Source: an uncultured bacterium (GTDB taxonomy: Bacteria; Verrucomicrobiota; Kiritimatiellia; RFP12; UBA1067). From it: a DNA stretch of 38,691 nucleotides. The stretch lies in contig CACXPT010000006.1 in assembly GCA_902769585.1 (NCBI GenBank), forward strand, positions 1-38,691, given 5' to 3'. The notes under the pieces were generated by a model. That model made no database searches. It saw only the letters and a program-made list of their open reading frames with translations, and was not told the origin of the DNA. Position numbers and translations under genes: made by a program. Position 1 is the first letter of the stretch. Each line of letters opens with the position of its first letter. Of the stretch, positions 8,426-15,581 are shown piece by piece.

Positions 8426-9439
8426 TCAGACGAGGCCGCGGGCGACGAGGCACTCGGCGATCTCGACCGCGTTCAGCGCGGCGCCGCGAAGCAGCTGGTC
8501 GCCGGAGACGAACATGTCGAGGCCCTTCTTGTCGAGGCGGCTGATGTCCTGGCGGATGCGGCCGGCGAGCACGTCGTACTTGTCCGTCGCGTCGAGCGGC
8601 ATCGGGTAGACGTTGTTCAGCGGATCGTCCACGACCTTCACGCCGGGCGCGTCGTTCAGGATCGCGCGCGCCTCTTCGGGCGTGATGTCCTGCTCGAACT
8701 CGAGGTTCAGCGACTCGGAGTGCGCTCGCGGGATCGGCACGCGCACCGAGGTGCAGCTCAGGAGGAGATCCGGCGCGTGGAGCATCTTGCGCGCCTCGTT
8801 GCGCATCTTCAGCTCCTCGAGCGTGTACCAGTTCGTCTCGTCGAACTTGTCGATGTGAGGAATGAGGTTGTTCGTGAGCTGGTGGGCGAACGCCTTCACG
8901 GTGAGGGGCTTGCCGGCCACCATCTCGCGCATCTGCTCCTCGAGCTCGGCCATGCCGGCCGCGCCGGCGCCGGACGCCGCCTGGTACGTGGATGCCACGA
9001 GGCGCTTCAGTCCCTTGGCCTTGTGCAGGGGTGCGACCGCCTCAAGCATGATGGCGGTTGTGCAGTTCGGGTTGGCGATCACGCCCTTGTTCCAGTCGAG
9101 GTCCTCGGCGTTCACCTGAGGCACCACGAGCGGCACGTCGGGATCCTGGCGGAACGCGCGCGAGTTGTCGATCATCTTCGCGCCGGCCGCCACCACGGCG
9201 TCCTTGTACTCGATCGAGGCCGTGGTGCCGCCCGCGAACAGCACGATGTCGAGGCCCTTGAAGCTGTCCTTCGTGGTCGGCAGCACGTGAAACGTCTCGC
9301 CGGCGATCACCTCGTCGCGCTCGCGGCTCGCGAACACCTGTATCGCCTTGGCGGGGAACTTCCGCTGGCGGAGAACCTTGACCATCTCGGCGCCGACGGC
9401 GCCGATTCCCACGAGACCTACGTTGTACTGCTTGCTCAT
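8426..9439 (-). CDS. asd: Aspartate-semialdehyde dehydrogenase
   Basis: A 337-residue NADPH-dependent enzyme that reduces aspartyl-phosphate to aspartate semialdehyde, a branch point to lysine/diaminopimelate, threonine and methionine. It has an N-terminal Rossmann motif VGLVGIGAVGAEMVKVLRQR, the catalytic cysteine Cys126 in ANPNCTTAIM, and the substrate-binding segment TYQAASGAGAAGM. The C-terminal VSGDQLLRGAALNAVEIAE is typical of the family. The ATG at 9439 is preceded by AAAAGGAAG; upstream in-frame codons lie in the promoter. It is divergent from the IMP cyclohydrolase gene. Confidence 0.95.
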   Translation of the reverse strand: MSKQYNVGLVGIGAVGAEMVKVLRQRKFPAKAIQVFASRERDEVIAGETFHVLPTTKDSFKGLDIVLFAGGTTASIEYKDAVVAAGAKMIDNSRAFRQDPDVPLVVPQVNAEDLDWNKGVIANPNCTTAIMLEAVAPLHKAKGLKRLVASTYQAASGAGAAGMAELEEQMREMVAGKPLTVKAFAHQLTNNLIPHIDKFDETNWYTLEELKMRNEARKMLHAPDLLLSCTSVRVPIPRAHSESLNLEFEQDITPEEARAILNDAPGVKVVDDPLNNVYPMPLDATDKYDVLAGRIRQDISRLDKKGLDMFVSGDQLLRGAALNAVEIAECLVARGLV

Positions 9440-9480
9440 CTTTGCTTCCTTTTGGGCTTTTGCCCCGAAAAACGGGCGAT

Positions 9481-9489
9481 ATTTTACCA
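9481..9489 (-). promoter_or_regulatory. Extended -10 promoter of asd
   Basis: On the minus strand TGGTAAAAT gives an extended -10 with a leader of about 35 nt that carries a Shine-Dalgarno sequence. The box lies inside an imperfect palindrome (9474-9501: GGGC...TTTTA CCA TAAAA...GCCC), a possible operator. Confidence 0.5.
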
Positions 9490-9532
9490 TAAAACTTGCC
9501 CTGCCGCAACGGTGGCGAAAAGAGCGGAAATT

Positions 9533-9541
9533 TGGTAGAAT
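9533..9541 (+). promoter_or_regulatory. Extended -10 promoter of the IMP cyclohydrolase gene
   Basis: TGGTAGAAT at 9533-9541, followed by a short leader with AAGGAG nine nt before ATG 9571. Confidence 0.55.
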
Positions 9542-9570
9542 ATTCCCGCACCTAAACCAAGGAGACTACC

Positions 9571-10251
9571 ATGTCGTTGAACATCGTTAAAGACATCGAT
9601 TCGCGCGTTGCTGTCAAGCACGTGCTGATGAGCGTTTCGGACAAGACCGGCCTCGAGACGTTCGTGCCGGCCCTCGTGAAGGCCTGCCCTGGGGTGAAGA
9701 TATACTCCACCGGCGGCACATACGTAAAAGTGAAGGAGATTCTAGGCGATGCGGCGGCGGACACGCTGGTTGCAGTGAGCGACTACACCGGCCAGCCGGA
9801 GATGCAGGGCGGCCTTGTGAAGACGCTCGACTTCAAGATCTACCTCGGCCTCCTCAGCGAGACGTACAACGACGCGCACCAGTCCGACCTCAAGCGCCTC
9901 TCCGCGCAGCCGATCGACATGGTGGTGGTGAACCTCTACCCCTTCCAGCAGACCGTGGCGAAACCGGACGTCACGCCAGAGATGGCGCGCACGAACATCG
10001 ACATCGGGGGTCCCTGCATGGTGCGCGCGTCCGCCAAGAACTACCTGCGCGTCGCCTCGGTCACCGACCCGCTCGACTACGGCAGCATCGCCACCGAGCT
10101 GGCGGACCACGGCGGCACGATCGGCCTCGACACGCGCTTTAAGCTGATGAAGAAGGCGTTCGCACACACGGCGCAGTACGACACCGCAATCTCCGAGTTC
10201 TTCACCTCCCGCACGTGGAAAGAGGTCAACGCCACCTACACGCAACACTGA
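9571..10251 (+). CDS. Stand-alone IMP cyclohydrolase (PurH N-terminal domain only)
   Basis: A 226-residue protein matching only the MGS-fold IMP cyclohydrolase half of bifunctional PurH. This half closes FAICAR to IMP, the last step of purine synthesis. It has LMSVSDKTGLETF, STGGT, VSDYTGQPEMQGGLVKTL, MVVVNLYPFQQTV, NIDIGGPCMVRASAKN and a typical C-terminal KAFAHTAQYDTAISEFF. The Lys, Tyr, Asp and Lys positions that line the active site of PurH (VKTL, NLYPF, NIDIGG, SAKN) are kept. The usual KTLHPK is KTLDFK. The AICAR transformylase half (about 300 residues) is absent, and the next gene is unrelated, so another protein must supply that reaction. Product length and stop codon look natural, not truncated. 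Confidence 0.88.
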   Translation: MSLNIVKDIDSRVAVKHVLMSVSDKTGLETFVPALVKACPGVKIYSTGGTYVKVKEILGDAAADTLVAVSDYTGQPEMQGGLVKTLDFKIYLGLLSETYNDAHQSDLKRLSAQPIDMVVVNLYPFQQTVAKPDVTPEMARTNIDIGGPCMVRASAKNYLRVASVTDPLDYGSIATELADHGGTIGLDTRFKLMKKAFAHTAQYDTAISEFFTSRTWKEVNATYTQH

Positions 10252-10263
10252 TTCCGCCAGCTC

Positions 10264-10291
10264 ATCTACCAACTACCATCTACCAACTACC
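10264..10291 (+). repeat. Short tandem repeat before the zinc-ribbon/EIIA gene
   Basis: The 14-mer ATCTACCAACTACC occurs twice in direct tandem, with a partial third copy running into the start codon. It can be read as four 7-mers of pattern A(T/A)CTACC. It fills the gap between the cyclohydrolase stop and ATG 10296. Confidence 0.85.
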
Positions 10292-10295
10292 ATCT

Positions 10296-11132
10296 ATGAA
10301 GAGCCAACTCAACACACTTAACCAGCTCCAGGAGCTGGTGCTTACGCGCGACGAGCACCATCGCATCGGCGACGGCTCGCACATGGATTCGCTCGACCAG
10401 TCGATCGACGCCCTCGTCGACAAGCTCGAACCGCAACCCAAGGCTCTCTACCAGCGCCTCTACAAGAAAGACCATATCGTAATGTCGCCAATGGTCAACG
10501 GATGCTGCGCCGTCTGCGGCATGCGCCTGCCGATCTCGCAGATACAGCAGGTGCGCCTCGCGAAGACGATCCAGACGTGCTCGTCCTGCGGACGCATGCT
10601 CTACAACGAGGAAGATGACGCGCCCCGTTCCACGATGGAACCGCCGGCGCGCGGCGAGCCCCGCAAGACGGGCATCAGCCGCTTCTCGGCGGAAGAGCTC
10701 ATGATCTGCGACCTGAAGTCGTCCACCGCCGAAGGCGCGATCCGCGAGCTGGCCGAGGCCATGGTCGCCAACCGCTTCGTCTCGAACGCCGACGCGCTCG
10801 TCACGGCCGCGATGGAGCGCGAGAGCATCCTCTCAACCGCCATGAGCGACGGCCTCGCGTTCCCGCACGTGCGCGGCGTGGAGGGCGGCGGACTCACGAT
10901 CGCCCTTGGCGTCTCAAAGGCCGGCATCGTCTACGACGATTCCGGCACGAAGGTGCACTTCATCTTCTTCAGCGTGATTCCCGTCGCCGTCAGCGCGTTC
11001 TACCTGCGCCTCATGTCCGGCCTCACGGACGCCTTCGCCAAGAAGGCGAACCGCGACATGCTTGCGGCCGCCAAGACGCCGACCGAGCTGTGGAAGGCGT
11101 TGACCAAGACCACGCGCACCACGATCCAGTGA
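10296..11132 (+). CDS. Zinc-ribbon protein fused to a PTS EIIA-Ntr/Fru-type domain
   Basis: A 278-residue fusion. The N-terminal ~60 residues are helical. Next comes a C4 zinc ribbon (Cys71, Cys74, Cys95, Cys98; CAVC and CSSC) that closely resembles the one at the end of the coiled-coil protein at 12526-13236 (CDGC...CTMCGRILY versus CSSCGRMLY). Residues from about 125 form an EIIA type-2 domain like PtsN, with the phosphorylatable histidine His191 in GLAFPHVRG. EIIA-Ntr domains take phosphate from NPr and regulate partner proteins rather than transport sugar. I infer a regulatory adaptor. The leader is a tandem repeat without a clear Shine-Dalgarno sequence. The stop overlaps the next GTG as GTGA. 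Confidence 0.82.
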   Translation: MKSQLNTLNQLQELVLTRDEHHRIGDGSHMDSLDQSIDALVDKLEPQPKALYQRLYKKDHIVMSPMVNGCCAVCGMRLPISQIQQVRLAKTIQTCSSCGRMLYNEEDDAPRSTMEPPARGEPRKTGISRFSAEELMICDLKSSTAEGAIRELAEAMVANRFVSNADALVTAAMERESILSTAMSDGLAFPHVRGVEGGGLTIALGVSKAGIVYDDSGTKVHFIFFSVIPVAVSAFYLRLMSGLTDAFAKKANRDMLAAAKTPTELWKALTKTTRTTIQ

Positions 11133-12145
11133 CCCCAAGTCGCCTGAGAACCTGGTTCCTGCTCTGCCGCCCGTGGTCCGTGACGGCGACGCTTGTGCCG
11201 GCCATCTTCGCGCTCGGCCTTGTCGGGCGGGACCCGCTCTTCTCGTGGTGGCGCTGGTGCCTCGCGCTCGTGGCGGCGATCCCGCTCCAGATCGCCTGCA
11301 ACCTCCTAAACACCTGGGGCGACGACCGTTCCGGCGTTGACGCCGTGGAAGGCGCCGTCGTCACCACGCCGCAGCTGCGCGACGGGCTCGTCACGTCTCG
11401 GCAGGTGTTCCTGGCGGCGGCGGGCTGCCTGGCGGTTGTCTGCGCCCTCGGGCTGCCGCTCCTCTTCTTCAGGCGCAACGGAGTCCTGTCGCTCAACTGG
11501 GGCATGGCCCTCGCGGCGGCGATCGGATTCCTCGGCGCGACAAACTACGCGACAGGCGTGAAGTTCAAGTACCATGGCCTCGGAGTCCCGTTCGTGTTCT
11601 TCCTCATGGGATCGATCGAGTGCTTCGGCTTCTACGCCGCGTCCGTTCCGAGCCTGGTGCCGTCTCCAGACCTGCTTCCGGCATACGGCAAGACGGCACT
11701 CGCGCGCGCTTGCGCAGGGTTCCTTCTGCTGACCCTGCCGATAAACTGCCTCGTGGCCGTCATCATGCACGGCAACGACATGCGCGACATCGCCACTGAC
11801 AAGGCGGCTGGCATCTGCACCACGGCCTCCCGCCTCGGACCGCTCGGAGCGCTTGTACTCTACGGGACGCTGCACATTGCCCCGCACCTGTTCTGCGTGG
11901 CGATGTGCGTGGTGCGCCTTCTAGACGAGTATCGGCCGCCGGCGCTTCCGTGGCTCATTCCCCTTCTTGTCCTACCCATTACAGCGCGCACGCTCGCGAG
12001 GGCGATCCGCGTATACCGAGCGAATCCTGCCGCTCCTCCGTGGCGCGGCCTGGAGCGCGCGTCAGGCGGCATACACTGCATATTCGGGATTCTCTACGCG
12101 CTCGCCATCGCCCTCGGGGCGGAGGGAATGGAACAATTCCGGTGA
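11129..12145 (+). CDS. UbiA/MenA-family prenyltransferase
   Basis: A 338-residue integral membrane prenyltransferase with about eight or nine hydrophobic segments. The first Asp-rich motif is CNLLNTWGDDRSGVD and the second is GNDMRDIATDKAAG; both bind Mg-prenyl diphosphate. The pattern NxxNxxxDxxxGxD plus RDxxxDxxxG is closest to MenA (1,4-dihydroxy-2-naphthoate polyprenyltransferase, menaquinone synthesis), but related UbiA enzymes cannot be excluded and no other men genes are in view. The start is a GTG in a GTGA overlap with the EIIA fusion gene, implying translational coupling. Its stop codon lies inside the 3' arm of the RNase P RNA gene on the other strand. Confidence 0.85.
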   Translation: MTPSRLRTWFLLCRPWSVTATLVPAIFALGLVGRDPLFSWWRWCLALVAAIPLQIACNLLNTWGDDRSGVDAVEGAVVTTPQLRDGLVTSRQVFLAAAGCLAVVCALGLPLLFFRRNGVLSLNWGMALAAAIGFLGATNYATGVKFKYHGLGVPFVFFLMGSIECFGFYAASVPSLVPSPDLLPAYGKTALARACAGFLLLTLPINCLVAVIMHGNDMRDIATDKAAGICTTASRLGPLGALVLYGTLHIAPHLFCVAMCVVRLLDEYRPPALPWLIPLLVLPITARTLARAIRVYRANPAAPPWRGLERASGGIHCIFGILYALAIALGAEGMEQFR

Positions 12146-12521
12146 TCCGCGCGGCGAGTAAGCCGGATTCTGTTCACCTGGCACGTAGAAACCAGGCTCC
12201 GATCATTCATCTGAGCAATCAACCCGGAATTTCATCGCGACCTCGCGGTCGCGAACCGGACGGGCCGCCCGTTCAATCCCCTATTTGATCTTGCTCCGAG
12301 GAGGGCTTGCCATGCGGGCTCGCTCGCGCGTCGCCCCGGTGGTCTCTTGCACCGCCTTTTCACCCTTGCCGCCTCGCGGCGGCGGTCTGTTTTCTGTGGC
12401 GCTGTCCATCTGCGGCAATTGACGCCGCACTCCCGGCCTTGACGACCGGGTCCTCTGCCCTGCGGAGTCCGGACTTTCCTCACCCTCTCGGGCGCGACCG
12501 GTCACACGCGCGGATCACCGG
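12139..12521 (-). ncRNA. rnpB: RNase P RNA (bacterial type A)
   Basis: On the minus strand the RNA has the 5' conserved GAGGAAAGTCCGGACTCC and the 3' conserved ACAGAATCCGGCTTAC, the universal core of bacterial RNase P RNA. The ends form a perfect 15-bp P1 helix: 12507-12521 (5' side) pairs with 12139-12153 (3' side). Its 383 nt length fits type A. The RNA starts four nt after the stop of the zinc-ribbon gene, so it may be processed from that transcript. I see no separate promoter in the gap. Confidence 0.95.
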
Positions 12522-12525
12522 AAAA

Positions 12526-13236
12526 TCAAAGATCGCGGTAAAGGATGCGTCCGCACATCGTGCAGGCCACAAGGTCCTTGTTGTGCTGGACCAGCTGCTC
12601 CACGAACGGCGGCTGCTTCATGTGGCATCCGTCGCACACGCCATCGTGGTTGAGCGTCACCACCACCGGCCAGCGCTTCGTGCGCTGGCGCTCGTAGTAT
12701 AGCAGGAAGCGCGGGTTCGACTTCGAGATGGCGTTGGCCTTCTCGGCGCGCTCCTTCAAGAGGGCATCAAGCTCGGCCTTCACCTCCGCCAGGCGAGCGT
12801 CCAGCTCGGCCACGTATCCGTCCACGACGCCCTTGTCCGCATCGACCTTCTCCTGCGCTTCGGCGACACGCTTCTCGAGGGTCGGTATCTCCTCCGCCAG
12901 CGCCAACGCCCGGTTCTCGGTAGCCTCCGCATCGCGCTCAAGCCCTTCGATCTGCATTATGGACTGCTGCATCTCCTTGTTGGACTTGATCGACAGCTGG
13001 GCCGTCTTCAGGCCGCGCACCTTCTCGCGTATCTGCTCGGCCTCTGCCTCCTCGCCCTTTATGCGCTGCTGCATTGCGGCTAGCTGGTTCTTCGCTATCT
13101 CGAGCGAGGCGTTCACGCCTGCAAGCCTCGCGTTCTCCTGCGCCTTCCGCTGCGGGATGTCCCTCGCCTCGCGTTCGAGTTCGCGGATCTGCCCATCCGT
13201 ATCCTGAAGATCAATCAGCGGCTGTATAACGTTCAC
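12526..13236 (-). CDS. Coiled-coil zinc-ribbon protein (CT398/CdsZ-like)
   Basis: A 236-residue protein starting at GTG 13236 (VNVIQPLIDLQDTDGQIREL), preceded by GGAAGGAAG. Almost the whole length is a long antiparallel coiled coil (about 15-180). A C-terminal C4 zinc ribbon (zf-RING_7 type) follows: CDGCHMKQP and CTMCGRILYRDL. Members are widespread; Chlamydia CT398/CdsZ binds secretion and sigma-54 partners, but the general role is unclear. The position directly upstream of rnpB on the same strand suggests co-transcription. The zinc ribbon is similar to that in the EIIA fusion at 10296-11132. Confidence 0.87.
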   Translation of the reverse strand: MNVIQPLIDLQDTDGQIRELEREARDIPQRKAQENARLAGVNASLEIAKNQLAAMQQRIKGEEAEAEQIREKVRGLKTAQLSIKSNKEMQQSIMQIEGLERDAEATENRALALAEEIPTLEKRVAEAQEKVDADKGVVDGYVAELDARLAEVKAELDALLKERAEKANAISKSNPRFLLYYERQRTKRWPVVVTLNHDGVCDGCHMKQPPFVEQLVQHNKDLVACTMCGRILYRDL

Positions 13237-13282
13237 CGAGCACTTCCTTCCATCATCTTCCTGGTTGTCGAAAAACCTGCAT

Positions 13283-13291
13283 ATTTTACCT
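13283..13291 (-). promoter_or_regulatory. -10 promoter of the zinc-ribbon gene (and possibly rnpB)
   Basis: On the minus strand AGGTAAAAT, with TAAAAT at 13288-13283, lies about 46 nt before the GTG at 13236. The same TAAAAT box is seen before asd, ychJ and pgi. Confidence 0.45.
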
Positions 13292-13345
13292 AATCGGGCG
13301 GTTGCCGTCAAGCGGTCAGCCGCACTTCGAATCGGCGCGCCTGCC

Positions 13346-14485
13346 CTAGCGGCAGAGCAGCATGACAACCGCCATCACGCCAGCGAGGACCAGAACGGCG
13401 GCAATGCAGGCCATGATCAGGCTGCAACGCTTCTTCCGCTTCAGGCGAGAAACGAACTCCCGCATCTCCTTGTCTTGCGTTTCCATTGTCAGTGACGGGC
13501 TCCCCTTCTTGGTCGCCAGCTCGGACATGAGCTTCTCCATCGATGGTCCCTCATCTGTGCGATCTCTCTCGGCGGCGAATTCAGCCCCGGCAACAGAAGG
13601 CACGGAATATCCGAGGCGCGCAAAGGTCTCAAGCACGGCACGCGGCGATGCAAGACGGTCCTTAGCCTGCTTGGCGCACATCAGCGAGATGACGGCGGAG
13701 ACCTTCGGGGACACCGAGCTGTTGAACAAGCGGACGTCAGGGATCGGGCTACCGTCCAGCAGTTGCTCCACAATATCGGTCGGCGAGTCGGCACGGTACG
13801 GGCGCCGCCCACATAGCATCTCAAATAGGATTATGCCTAGGCTGTAGACATCCGCGCGCGAATCGACGGTGCTGGAATCTAGCGCCTGCTCCGGAGAAAT
13901 GTAGGCGGGCGTGCCAAACACCGTACGGGTTGTCGTCCTCAAGGAGTCGATGCCGCCAGCGACCTTGGCGATGCCGAGGTCGAGCAGCTTGACCGTCCCG
14001 TCGTCCGTGAGCATGATGTTCTCCGGCTTGAGATCCCGGTGGACCATGCCGAACCGCTGCGCCGCGGCCAGTACGTCAGCGACTTGAAGGATGATACGGA
14101 CGGCCTCCTTCTCCGGCATCCCGCCGCCGAACGCTATTGGCTTGCGCAACGTATCGCCGTCCACGTAGTCCATCACGAGGAAATACACGCCCTTTGCGGC
14201 ATCGTACCCCGCGTCGTGCACGGCGACAAGGTTAGGATGGCGGATTCTCGTGGCGAGCTTGGCCTCCCTGACAAAACGCTTCACATACTCCGGCTTCTGC
14301 TCGGCGACGTCTGGGTCTAGCACCTTCAGCGCGAAGAGCGTGTCGAGCATCTGGTGGCGGACGAGCCAGACCGTTCCCAACCCGCCCCTGCCAAGCAGAC
14401 GTTCGATGACATGCCCGTGGAAGGTCTCCCCAGGCTGGAAGATATCTGTCTCTTCCCCTTTCGCGACGGCATCTGCACCACTCAT
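13346..14485 (-). CDS. Tail-anchored Ser/Thr protein kinase (kinase 1)
   Basis: A 379-residue Hanks-type kinase starting at ATG 14485 (MSGADAV), with AAGGAAAAG upstream. The kinase domain (about residues 24-290) has a Gly-rich loop [17 protein letters not shown]-type lysine in [18 protein letters not shown] (near residue 148), DLG in place of DFG (normal in bacterial kinases) and [11 protein letters not shown] short linker leads to a single C-terminal transmembrane helix ([21 protein letters not shown]) ending two residues later, so unlike the other two kinases it has no periplasmic sensor. It probably works with the two large kinases upstream or receives a signal at the membrane. It is separated from the thioredoxin gene by 63 nt with an inverted repeat. 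Confidence 0.92.
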   Translation of the reverse strand: MSGADAVAKGEETDIFQPGETFHGHVIERLLGRGGLGTVWLVRHQMLDTLFALKVLDPDVAEQKPEYVKRFVREAKLATRIRHPNLVAVHDAGYDAAKGVYFLVMDYVDGDTLRKPIAFGGGMPEKEAVRIILQVADVLAAAQRFGMVHRDLKPENIMLTDDGTVKLLDLGIAKVAGGIDSLRTTTRTVFGTPAYISPEQALDSSTVDSRADVYSLGIILFEMLCGRRPYRADSPTDIVEQLLDGSPIPDVRLFNSSVSPKVSAVISLMCAKQAKDRLASPRAVLETFARLGYSVPSVAGAEFAAERDRTDEGPSMEKLMSELATKKGSPSLTMETQDKEMREFVSRLKRKKRCSLIMACIAAVLVLAGVMAVVMLLCR

Positions 14486-14515
14486 TCTCTTTTCCTTCCC
14501 TCTTGCATTATCTAG

Positions 14516-14546
14516 TTCCCAGTTGTACACATTTTGCCACTGGGAA
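14516..14546 (-). repeat. Inverted repeat between thioredoxin and kinase 1 genes
   Basis: TTCCCAGT (14516-14523) and ACTGGGAA (14539-14546) form an 8-bp stem with a 15-nt loop, right after the thioredoxin-gene stop. A GATAAT-like box follows on the minus strand. It could be an attenuator, an RNA-processing site or an operator for kinase 1. Confidence 0.4.
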
Positions 14547-14548
14547 AA

Positions 14549-15520
14549 CTATTTCTTCTTTACGAACTGAACCGCCAATTGTCCCGTTGACTGATTCGCA
14601 GAAACTGTTATCGCTGCATTCTTGCCAACGAAGTCGATCTTGAAACTGGTGACCGCAAATCGGATGTCAAGTTCCTTCTCGATTGCCCTGACAAGGCGAC
14701 ATGTCTCTACGCGAAAATCCTTGGCAGACAGCTCCTTGATGCGTTTTGCCGGCGCCGTCAGGACGAATCCGGTCAACTTGCCACGAGCATAGACAGGTTT
14801 CTGCAAGTCTGAAAGGAGAAGAAACGGCTCTTTCAAGGTCGGTCCCCCGTCGGCCTTGTCTGCCCCAAATGTGATGTCGGCAAACGAAACCAGTTCAAAA
14901 TCGTTTGTCGAGTTTATCTTGCGTTGCCTTGCCTCCCTAGCAGCAATCTTCGCCTTGTCACGCGAGTCGCCAAAGAAGCGGTCATCCTTAAGAATCTCTT
15001 CGTCGCTTTCTGCATCCGTTGCCGCATCGTTTCCGACCGAGACGCCGGCTTCTTTAGCCACTTCGTCGAGTTTCGCAAGAAACTTGTCCACGCCTCCAGG
15101 CTGGTATCCGCCGAATCTTTTTACCTCTTCTCCGGAAGGCCGCACGATCACGGTGCATGGGTAGCCTCGGATGGCGTACTTCTCCCGCAGCTGGGGATTC
15201 TGCTTAAGCGCCTTTTTGGAAAGGATGCTTTGGTCGCGAGGATTGTCAATCATGACCAAAATGAACTTCTGCTTCGCCTGCGCGACAAACTTCCTGTCAG
15301 AGTATATCTCTTCAGCCATCTTAATGCACCAGCGGCACCAGTCAGACCCTGAAAAAGCCAGCAGGATCAGCTTGCCGTCCTTCTCAGCGTCCGTCTTGGC
15401 CTGAGCGAAATTCTCGTCCCATCCAGACGGCACGCTTTTCGACAGCTTTGCTCCAAGTGCTGTTCCGGCAAGACAGCATGCGACTGCGCACAATATCCAG
15501 TTTCTACGTTTGATGTTCAT
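14549..15520 (-). CDS. Exported thioredoxin-fold protein with CxxC
   Basis: A 323-residue protein starting at ATG 15520, with AAGGAAAA upstream. It has a signal peptide (MNIKRRNWILCAVACCLAGTALGA), then a thioredoxin-like domain (about 30-165) with the redox motif SDWCRWCIKM, VMIDNP, and the cis-Pro region IRGYPCTVIV. This layout resembles DUF255/Thioredoxin_7-type periplasmic proteins. The C-terminal 150 residues are charged and unassigned. It lies just downstream of the AAA+ ATPase gene and has its own promoter, whose first ATG opens a short overlapping reading frame (15504-15566). The active CxxC contrasts with the degenerate tandem protein at 20320-21303. Confidence 0.85.
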   Translation of the reverse strand: MNIKRRNWILCAVACCLAGTALGAKLSKSVPSGWDENFAQAKTDAEKDGKLILLAFSGSDWCRWCIKMAEEIYSDRKFVAQAKQKFILVMIDNPRDQSILSKKALKQNPQLREKYAIRGYPCTVIVRPSGEEVKRFGGYQPGGVDKFLAKLDEVAKEAGVSVGNDAATDAESDEEILKDDRFFGDSRDKAKIAAREARQRKINSTNDFELVSFADITFGADKADGGPTLKEPFLLLSDLQKPVYARGKLTGFVLTAPAKRIKELSAKDFRVETCRLVRAIEKELDIRFAVTSFKIDFVGKNAAITVSANQSTGQLAVQFVKKK

Positions 15521-15566
15521 CACTTGTTTTCCTTTCTGCGAGTTCGTCTGTTTCTTCGCTTTGCAT
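15504..15566 (-). CDS. Possible 20-codon leaderless upstream ORF
   Basis: An ATG six nt after the TATACT box opens a 20-codon frame (MQSEETDELAERK...) that ends at TAG inside the first codons of the thioredoxin gene in another frame. The box, spacing and first three codons (MQS) match the promoter and start of the large kinase at 25886, so it looks like a copied promoter-plus-start. It may be a regulatory uORF or only a relic. Confidence 0.35.
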   Translation of the reverse strand: MQSEETDELAERKTSDEHQT

Positions 15567-15572
15567 GGGAAG

Positions 15573-15581
15573 AGTATATCA
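15573..15581 (-). promoter_or_regulatory. Extended -10 promoter upstream of the thioredoxin gene
   Basis: TGATATACT on the minus strand, an extended -10. Its TGA is also the stop codon of the AAA+ gene. The surrounding GATATGATATACT and downstream CCCATGCAAAGCG are shared with the promoter at 25894-25902. Confidence 0.6.
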
